A stretch of 13,666 bases of DNA from CANLBN01 sp050298695 (GTDB taxonomy: Bacteria; Pseudomonadota; Gammaproteobacteria; Pseudomonadales; Cellvibrionaceae): positions 1 to 13,666 of the forward strand of contig JBNKUQ010000085.1 in the NCBI GenBank assembly GCA_050298695.1, read 5' to 3'. The notes under the pieces are model-generated. The model ran no database searches. It was not told the DNA's origin and saw nothing but the letters and a program-made list of their open reading frames with translations. This document shows, piece after piece, positions 8,468 through 13,666 of the stretch. The first letter of the stretch is position 1. The number at the start of each line of letters is the position of its first letter. The position numbers were made by a program, and so were the translations under genes.

Positions 8468-9121
8468 TTATCTAACTGCTTTTTCAGACCACCAGTTAGG
8501 CGTTGCACTTTGAATGTAAGTCAGTTCGCCGTTATCTTCTTCTATGAGCTGATTAGCCAGATCGAGACCTTCCAGCCCTGGCTGGGTTTCAATGAAGTAC
8601 GCATAAGTCGACAGGTTAAGCTGTCTGGCAATGGTTATTGACTGACTGGCAAACCAGTTATCAACTTGATCCTGGGTTAGATCAGGATTCAAAATTAAAA
8701 TAATTCCACCAGGTAGCGCTTTCATGGATCCCGCTCCGGGGGCATCTCTAAAAACTGGGGTAAAAGTCTCTGATGAGGTTTGTTGGCTAGCACGTCGTGA
8801 CAGGGTATTCGCATCTTCACTAACACGCCAAATTCGGACCGCAGCTTGCTGCATTACCAGAGTGTTTTCATTGGTATTCAATAATGAACGCCCCTGTAAA
8901 GCGCCTTTTACAGGGAATTCAGCAACTAAGTCTTGGGCTAACCAGAGATCGCGAGCTTGCCGACCATCGTACCAAGTAACTTTAGAGGTTTTGACGCTGC
9001 TTACAATATCGGAGGCTGAGTTATTATTCACTACGGTCTTGCTCGGCAATGTTTCTGCAGTTGAACATGCGGTGATAACAATGCTCACCGCTAAAAACAT
9101 AAATTTTGCTATATCTTGCAT
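8468..9121 (-). CDS. Lipoprotein with subtilase-prodomain-like C-terminus, candidate trans-acting protease chaperone
   Basis: This is a 217-residue lipoprotein (lipobox I-T-A-C, Cys19; Ser at +2 suggests the outer membrane). I chose the ATG at 9119-9121 because AAGAGAGAG lies about 7 nt upstream and the signal peptide starts there; an in-frame ATG at 9145 would add eight residues and overlap the protease gene. Residues about 20-125 form a polar N-terminal extension. Residues 137-211 read as the prodomain pattern beta (GGIILILNP), alpha (TQDQVDNWFASQ), beta (ITIARQLNL), beta (YAYFIETQPG), alpha (GLDLANQLIEED), beta (GELTYIQSATPNWW). The tail ends in SEKAVR. The gene starts 13 nt after the stop of a kexin-like protease that lacks its own prodomain. 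This is the arrangement of A. sobria ASP and its external chaperone ORF2. The likely role is to fold and hold inactive the neighbouring protease, with the C-terminal Arg in its S1 pocket. Fold and function are inferred from pattern and context. Confidence 0.7.
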   Translation of the reverse strand: MQDIAKFMFLAVSIVITACSTAETLPSKTVVNNNSASDIVSSVKTSKVTWYDGRQARDLWLAQDLVAEFPVKGALQGRSLLNTNENTLVMQQAAVRIWRVSEDANTLSRRASQQTSSETFTPVFRDAPGAGSMKALPGGIILILNPDLTQDQVDNWFASQSITIARQLNLSTYAYFIETQPGLEGLDLANQLIEEDNGELTYIQSATPNWWSEKAVR

Positions 9122-9134
9122 GATTATCTCTCTC

Positions 9135-10991
9135 TTAATATCCATAAAAAGTTAATTGCCAGGATTGGAAAGTACCTGTGTCAACACTGGCGCCATCTGC
9201 TACACGTATCTGCCACAGCCCATCTACACTTTCACCCATATTCTGAACGCTACCAAATGTCCATGCATTCAACGACGTACAGGTACCGGCTTCTACAAAT
9301 TGTCCATCCTGATAAATTCTACAACCATGAGTTTGCGATAAAACACTTACTGTACCTGAAGGGCTTATTAGCTCTATTGTTAAATCACCAGAATAAGGAT
9401 GATCGGCTGCACTAAAAGTAAGCTGAACAAATTCGAGATTACTAATATTGCTATTACTAACGGTAATCGTGTCATCAATGCCATTAAGATTATTGTCAGG
9501 AATGGGCTGATTAACTGTTTTTAATGTGGTTGTAACGACTTGTTGCGCCGGCATATTAGTCCAGTTACGAGCGGTATTAACAGCAGCCTCGGCATCAATA
9601 GCGCCAAACCCATATTGATCGTTAACCCAATAACCAGCGCCGTTTTGAAACCAGCCACTATCGCTGGCATCATTACGGCGAGCAGAACTCGCTAAAATTC
9701 GGCGTACATCCCGCCAGGTTAATTCTGGATTAGCTTGCAATATCAGAGCAACAACGCCTGCGCTATTCGGTGCAGCTGAAGAAGTACCGTTCATACACTG
9801 AGTGTAGTTAGCGTTATTTAAATCATTACTTGAACTACCGTTATTAAAACCATCCCCAAGAGGCAAATCAGTAGTAACAATCGCCAAGGTATCGCAAAAT
9901 TCACCACCTGGCGCACTCACAAGAATGTTAGCACCAAGCTCAGAGTAAGAAGAGCGCTGTCCTTGGGCATTGTACGCACCTATTGCGATAACATAAGGAT
10001 TATTGGCATAGGCATCATAATTAGAGTTGTCTGCAGGGTGACCATTACCACCAGCCCATAAGTATGAAATACCTCGACCACCTCGACCATTGGTGACACC
10101 ATTTTCAATACCTGCACGCCATGGCGCCTCTGAATTATTCACTTGCCCAAAGCCATCCGGAGGCCCCCAACTATTGTTGGATAAGTCGACGACACCAATA
10201 CCTCTTGTCATGGCATCACCCTCATTCAACGCAGTAAAACTAGTCAATAAGTTATAACCAACTAGTTGTCCTCGTGGAGCAACACCACGACCCCCAAGAT
10301 TATTTCCATCACGAGCAGAAATAATCCCACCAACAGCAGTACCATGAGCATCGGAAGCATTGTTTGTTGTGGGATCACTACTACCATTTAAATAGTTGTA
10401 GCTTTGCCCCGCTAAGATATTGTCCGATAAGTCTTCGTGACGAATTTCAAGACCATCATCAACAACTGAAGTAACAATGCCTTCACCGCGACAAGTAGAG
10501 CCATTATTGCACTGCTCCCAAACAGGTGTGACGTTTAAATCCTCACCTATGGTCGCGACTGCATTATTATTACCCCGCTGTCCAGTATTATTTAAATGCC
10601 ATTGGAGGCTAAAAAGAGGGTCATCGCCAACAGTATCAACGGTGATAGTAACCATTTGATCAGCCACTGCCGTTGCACCATCATCATCAGTTACTGTTAG
10701 CTGGACGGTATAGTCACCGGCAACGGCATAAGTATGATTGACCTGGATACCACTGGCAGTATTGCCATCACCTAAATTCCATTCATAACTCGTAATCGTG
10801 CCATCACTGTCACTGGAATTACTTGCATCAAACCTGATACTTAATGGGCCATTATTCGCATAGGATATAACAGCTGATGGCAAAGCATTTTCAGGTTCAG
10901 ACCCACCGCCACCGCCACCACAAGCAGATAAAATAGCTGATAGAAAAATAAAAAAGAAGAAATGCCAACCATGCTGTAAAGGTTTACCCAT
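9135..10991 (-). CDS. Kexin-like S8 serine protease, lipoprotein with PKD and P domains
   Basis: This is a 618-residue extracytoplasmic protease. The signal peptide ends in L-S-A-C (Cys24), and a poly-Gly linker follows. A PKD domain (about 37-118) has WNLGDG and the HTYAVAGDYTVQLTVTDDDG signature. The S8 catalytic domain (about 125-475) shows Asp178 in VVDDG, His216 in DAHGTAVGG, the oxyanion Asn316 in AGGNG and Ser404 in NGTSSAAP. VDDG and LSNNSWGP are typical of the kexin/furin branch. A P (proprotein convertase) domain spans about 490-618 and ends in DTGTFQSWQLTFYG. All catalytic residues are present. There is no prodomain between the PKD and catalytic domains, and the gene downstream appears to supply one. 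The start ATG (10989-10991) has AAGGAG nine bases upstream. Likely substrates are proteins cut after basic residues, judged from the family. Assignment to subtilases is certain; the physiological role is unknown. Confidence 0.92.
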   Translation of the reverse strand: MGKPLQHGWHFFFFIFLSAILSACGGGGGGSEPENALPSAVISYANNGPLSIRFDASNSSDSDGTITSYEWNLGDGNTASGIQVNHTYAVAGDYTVQLTVTDDDGATAVADQMVTITVDTVGDDPLFSLQWHLNNTGQRGNNNAVATIGEDLNVTPVWEQCNNGSTCRGEGIVTSVVDDGLEIRHEDLSDNILAGQSYNYLNGSSDPTTNNASDAHGTAVGGIISARDGNNLGGRGVAPRGQLVGYNLLTSFTALNEGDAMTRGIGVVDLSNNSWGPPDGFGQVNNSEAPWRAGIENGVTNGRGGRGISYLWAGGNGHPADNSNYDAYANNPYVIAIGAYNAQGQRSSYSELGANILVSAPGGEFCDTLAIVTTDLPLGDGFNNGSSSNDLNNANYTQCMNGTSSAAPNSAGVVALILQANPELTWRDVRRILASSARRNDASDSGWFQNGAGYWVNDQYGFGAIDAEAAVNTARNWTNMPAQQVVTTTLKTVNQPIPDNNLNGIDDTITVSNSNISNLEFVQLTFSAADHPYSGDLTIELISPSGTVSVLSQTHGCRIYQDGQFVEAGTCTSLNAWTFGSVQNMGESVDGLWQIRVADGASVDTGTFQSWQLTFYGY

Positions 10992-11861
10992 TTTTCCTTG
11001 CTCCTTAATTGATATAAAAATTTAAATAAAGGTCCTGGTTACGCTGTTAAAGAACGGACTCAGCACACCGATATTATTATCAGTACTTGATACTTATCTG
11101 CTGAACATCAAAAAGCTATTTGAAAAGAAAGATGGGTAAATTCCAGAACACAAGAAGTGGATATTTGAATCATCCCCTGAACTAAAACTTTTACCTTATT
11201 AATAGCTTCCTTAGATAATACACAAGCAACGCCTTTACAACATGAACACACTACAATTCATTCATCAAAAACAAATAGAATTGCAACCATACAGACTCCA
11301 TAAAAACCACCTATGTGGCAGGGTGATGCTACCCCAAAACTGACGAACATAAAAACACCCCAAGTTAAAAAATGTCGACCAATTCACAAGAAAAATAAAT
11401 AGTCAAAAGGACTTAATGCCGACTCTTTGGTAGATCCTACCGCAAGATCTCTGGTCCTTCTCAATTACAACGCGCTATCGCTCTCTCTAAATCAATCTCA
11501 GAGGGCGATCAGCATCATCATTAAAACTTGTTGTAGCGGCAAGAGCGTTGACTAAATAAATCACTACGAGTTATACCGAACAGAGATATAAACCAAACAC
11601 TGCCCTTGGACAATAGACATCCGCTGGAATATAACTTTCACTATAATTCGATTACAGCCATGTAAGATCATCTAATTTTAGTGTGGGCAAATCAACAGTA
11701 TTACTCACGAAACGCTTAATCCATAAGGTTATGATATCTTTTTTCTCTCTTTACCCCATGTTTTATAATGCCGATATTCAACACTAAATTCTGGTAAAAA
11801 TACTAAAGCAACTATCTATAAAATAATACAAACGAATAACTGTTTTTAATGCCTAAGTTTT
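10992..11861. other. Gene-poor AT-rich intergenic region
   Basis: About 870 bp carry no frame that looks coding on either strand. Visible items are the probable protease promoter at the left end, an imperfect inverted repeat (11477-11486 with 11500-11509), and a sigma-70-like pair on the plus strand, TTGACT at 11548 and TATACC at 11572 with an 18-nt spacer, with no gene behind it. A 33-codon plus frame at 11242-11343 has no ribosome binding site. I see no tRNA, no recognisable transposase remnant and no CRISPR repeats. Confidence 0.55.
11021..11050 (-). promoter_or_regulatory. Possible sigma-70 promoter of the protease operon
   Basis: On the minus strand TTAACA (11045-11050, five of six consensus bases) is followed after 18 nt by TTTAAA (11021-11026, four of six). 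It sits about 30 nt upstream of the protease start, leaving room for the AAGGAG site at 11001-11006. The match is modest. Confidence 0.3.
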
Positions 11862-12092
11862 TCATGGAAACGAATCGCTCGACTCATAGAAAAAACCAAA
11901 CAGGTAGCGAAAAATTAAAACAATAGAAAAAATGCAAAGAGCATCGTATAAAGTAAAGCTGATAGAACCTATCGTTAAATTATTATTTCCATCCAGCCAA
12001 AGATGTAATGAAGTAACAATAACACCGGCAAGAGAAATCGTTACGGGCCAACGCAACAAAGACGTTTTCCATTGCCTAAGTAGCGTGTACAA
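11862..12092 (-). CDS. Small two-helix membrane protein, doubtful
   Basis: This 76-residue frame has a basic N-terminus (Arg6, Lys9, Arg14) followed by two hydrophobic helices, about residues 16-33 and 48-68, joined by a polar loop with GNNN. The charge pattern and hydrophobicity are plausible for a real inner-membrane protein. However, the only available start is a TTG at 12090-12092 with no ribosome binding site, and no internal ATG or GTG serves as an alternative. It lies on the same strand as ffs, about 55 nt beyond the RNA, and could be reached by read-through. I recognise no family. It may be a genuine small gene with a weak start, the remnant of a longer one, or chance. Confidence 0.35.
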   Translation of the reverse strand: MYTLLRQWKTSLLRWPVTISLAGVIVTSLHLWLDGNNNLTIGSISFTLYDALCIFSIVLIFRYLFGFFYESSDSFP

Positions 12093-12146
12093 GTAGGAGA
12101 TTGGAGAGCATTAATTAACTCGACCACAACCACTAAAGAATAAGGT

Positions 12147-12258
<112 letters not shown>

Positions 12259-12285
12259 ATAACACTCTCCAAAGAGAGGGCGGCG

Positions 12286-12314
12286 ATTATGGGCATTTTT
12301 AGTCAATATTTCAA
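12286..12314 (-). promoter_or_regulatory. Sigma-70 promoter of ffs with GC-rich discriminator
   Basis: Minus strand: TTGAAA (12309-12314), a 17-nt spacer, then CATAAT (12286-12291), each five of six consensus bases. The next bases are CGCCGCCC, a GC-rich discriminator of the kind found at stringently controlled stable-RNA promoters. The spacing to the mature RNA end (12258) leaves a leader of roughly 20 nt. Confidence 0.7.
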
Positions 12315-12406
12315 GAACTGGCGTCATTAATACAACGACTTATTCTTAGCAGCGACCTTTGCACGGCCGAATATTGTCTATTATTAAAGGAATATTGCTG
12401 TAAATA

Positions 12407-13018
12407 ATGTACACGTCCATGAAGTTGACCAAATTGACTAACCTTTGCCTTATTGCACTAATGCTAGCGCCCTTGTGCGGCCATACCGCTATTTATCGTT
12501 ATATTGACGCCAATGGTCGATTAGTACTAACGGATAAACCTAAACACAGCGGTTATATTCAACTCGTCAAAACCGACCAAGGGTGGGTACCCAAACAAAG
12601 TAGCTATAAGCTCAATCAGGCCAAGAAAAAGGCCTTATCATCACATATCAGCAAAGTTGCCAAAGAATACAAATTACCAGCACACCTTATTCATGCAGTC
12701 ATCCGAGCAGAATCGGCGTATAACCCCAATGCCATATCTAAAGCCGGCGCTCAGGGAATCATGCAACTCATGCCAGCAACCGCGGCTCGATTTGGGGTTA
12801 AAGACCCCTTCAACCCCAAACAAAATATCGCCGGTGGCAGTCGTTACCTCAGCTATTTGCTGAAACTATTCAATGGAGACTATCGATTAGCTTTAGCCGC
12901 CTATAATGCAGGTGAACATGCGGTGATTCGCTATGGCAATCGCATCCCACCCTACAAAGAAACCCAAAACTACGTTCGTAAGGTTCTTAATTTCTACAAA
13001 GGCTATCGCTCATCCTGA
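12407..13018 (+). CDS. Lytic transglycosylase (SLT domain) with DUF4124
   Basis: This 203-residue periplasmic enzyme is predicted to cleave the MurNAc-GlcNAc bond of peptidoglycan with formation of 1,6-anhydro-MurNAc. A signal peptide covers about residues 5-27. A DUF4124-type segment follows (IYRYIDANGRLVLTDKP, about 29-46). The SLT domain (about 78-200) has the catalytic Glu102 in IRAESAYNPNA and the motifs GIMQLMPATA (117-126), AAYNAGE (164-170) and PPYKETQNYV (181-190). All expected family motifs are intact and the length is normal for this small soluble-type group. The ATG at 12407 and the in-frame ATG at 12419 both give a workable signal peptide, and neither has a good ribosome binding site; the nearest AAAGG is 16 nt before 12407. 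It is divergent from ffs and followed at 123 bp by a QueD-like gene; no functional link between them is evident. Confidence 0.93.
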   Translation: MYTSMKLTKLTNLCLIALMLAPLCGHTAIYRYIDANGRLVLTDKPKHSGYIQLVKTDQGWVPKQSSYKLNQAKKKALSSHISKVAKEYKLPAHLIHAVIRAESAYNPNAISKAGAQGIMQLMPATAARFGVKDPFNPKQNIAGGSRYLSYLLKLFNGDYRLALAAYNAGEHAVIRYGNRIPPYKETQNYVRKVLNFYKGYRSS

Positions 13019-13141
13019 GAGCTTCATCCCTCAACAAAAACACCCTACAGCCGCTACAAAAAGGGTTTTATTTGTCGACAAAGTAGCCCCTCCAAGCCTT
13101 TCTCCTATATCATGCGCGCTGTTTAGAGAGGACCGAGTAAT

Positions 13142-13666
13142 ATGCATCTTTTTGTCGATAACCTAACCAATGTAGATTTCAGCTATCTAGACCCAGAGCG
13201 AGGACTTGTCGGAGAAACCTGGCTAGCCAGTGTCGTTCTTGAGGGAGCATTAGATGAGCAAGGCATGGTCTGCGATTTTGGTATCGTTAAAAAGATATTG
13301 CGCGAGTGGCTGGATAAAACCATTGACCATTGCCTATTAGTGCCACAGCAATCAGACCAACTAAATCGCCAAGATGCTGATGGAAACATTGCTCTCGAGT
13401 GGCTATTTAACACAAAAGAAAAATATAGCATTCACTGTCTGTCCCCCAAAGAAGCCATTACCCTAATCGACGATACGCTTGTCTCACCAAACTCCGTATC
13501 GCGCTGGTGTGTACAGCAATTACGGACCCTATTACCTGACACCATTGACCGCATTTCACTGACCTTTACACCCGAAAACATAGAACACACTTTCTACCAC
13601 TACAGCCATGGATTGAAAAAACATCAAGGTAATTGCCAACGTATTGCCCACGGCCATCGTTCCACC
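13142..13666 (+). CDS. 6-carboxytetrahydropterin synthase-like (QueD/PTPS family), cut at window end
   Basis: The first 175 residues are present with no stop before the window edge. The protein looks like the long, duplicated form of the QueD/6-pyruvoyl-tetrahydropterin synthase family. The first half retains the MVCDFGIVKKILREWLDKTIDH signature positions (about 42-63: Asp45-Phe46 and Asp62-His63) but no metal-binding HGH. The second half opens with SHGLKKHQGNC and AHGHRS, supplying a Cys (165) in the place of the catalytic Cys and His170/His172 as zinc ligands. QueD converts dihydroneopterin triphosphate to 6-carboxytetrahydropterin in queuosine synthesis. The ATG at 13142 has GAGAGGA about 8 nt upstream. 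No other queuosine gene is in view, so the exact substrate is unproven; another pterin synthase is possible. Confidence 0.85.
   Translation, partial: MHLFVDNLTNVDFSYLDPERGLVGETWLASVVLEGALDEQGMVCDFGIVKKILREWLDKTIDHCLLVPQQSDQLNRQDADGNIALEWLFNTKEKYSIHCLSPKEAITLIDDTLVSPNSVSRWCVQQLRTLLPDTIDRISLTFTPENIEHTFYHYSHGLKKHQGNCQRIAHGHRST

Noticed and set aside
8724..9155. A 143-residue plus-strand frame opposite the prodomain-like lipoprotein
   Set aside because: The minus-strand frame has a lipobox, ribosome binding site and fold pattern; the plus frame has none and spans the junction of two real genes.
11242..11343. A 33-codon plus-strand frame
   Set aside because: No ribosome binding site, no recognisable features, and of a length expected by chance in AT-rich DNA.
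13034..13078. CCCT/AGGG pairing followed by TTTTATTT after the transglycosylase gene, considered as a terminator
   Set aside because: Only four consecutive pairs with a 15-nt loop and a bulge; too weak to call.

Overview
The window looks like a chromosomal segment from a gammaproteobacterium, probably marine. This rests on the gene set: a 4.5S SRP RNA of gammaproteobacterial type, a DUF4124/SLT lytic transglycosylase, a long two-domain QueD-like protein, lipoproteins with poly-Gly linkers, and an SpvB/Rhs giant protein. A finer taxonomic call is not supportable by eye.

Left part (1-8151), read on the minus strand: a polymorphic-toxin locus. A giant SpvB/FG-GAP/YD-repeat (Tc toxin B-C fusion-like) Rhs protein ends in a canonical Rhs core, a hydrophobic pre-toxin region with two GGKF motifs, and an AT-rich 159-residue tip. 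A small predicted lipoprotein, the candidate immunity protein, overlaps its stop codon by 11 bp. The signal-peptide exon-like start of the giant gene (7894-8151) is separated from the body (547-7818) by a single in-frame TAG; removing it gives one continuous frame of 2535 codons. Beyond the immunity gene lies a cluster of degenerate ATCAAGGGGTCA repeats with a REP-like hairpin.

Middle part (8468-10991), also minus strand: a two-gene operon encoding a kexin-type subtilase lipoprotein (PKD, S8 catalytic domain, P domain) that lacks a recognisable cis prodomain, and 13 nt downstream a second lipoprotein whose C-terminal half has the predicted beta-alpha-beta-beta-alpha-beta pattern of a subtilase prodomain and ends in Arg. 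This matches the arrangement of the Aeromonas sobria serine protease and its external chaperone ORF2. A 13-bp stem-loop follows the second gene.

Right part (10992-13666): about 870 bp of AT-rich DNA with no convincing gene, a doubtful small membrane ORF, the ffs gene (minus) with a good sigma-70 promoter, and then, divergently on the plus strand, a lytic transglycosylase and the start of a QueD-family gene cut by the window edge. This part looks like ordinary core genome, whereas 1-10991 has accessory character.
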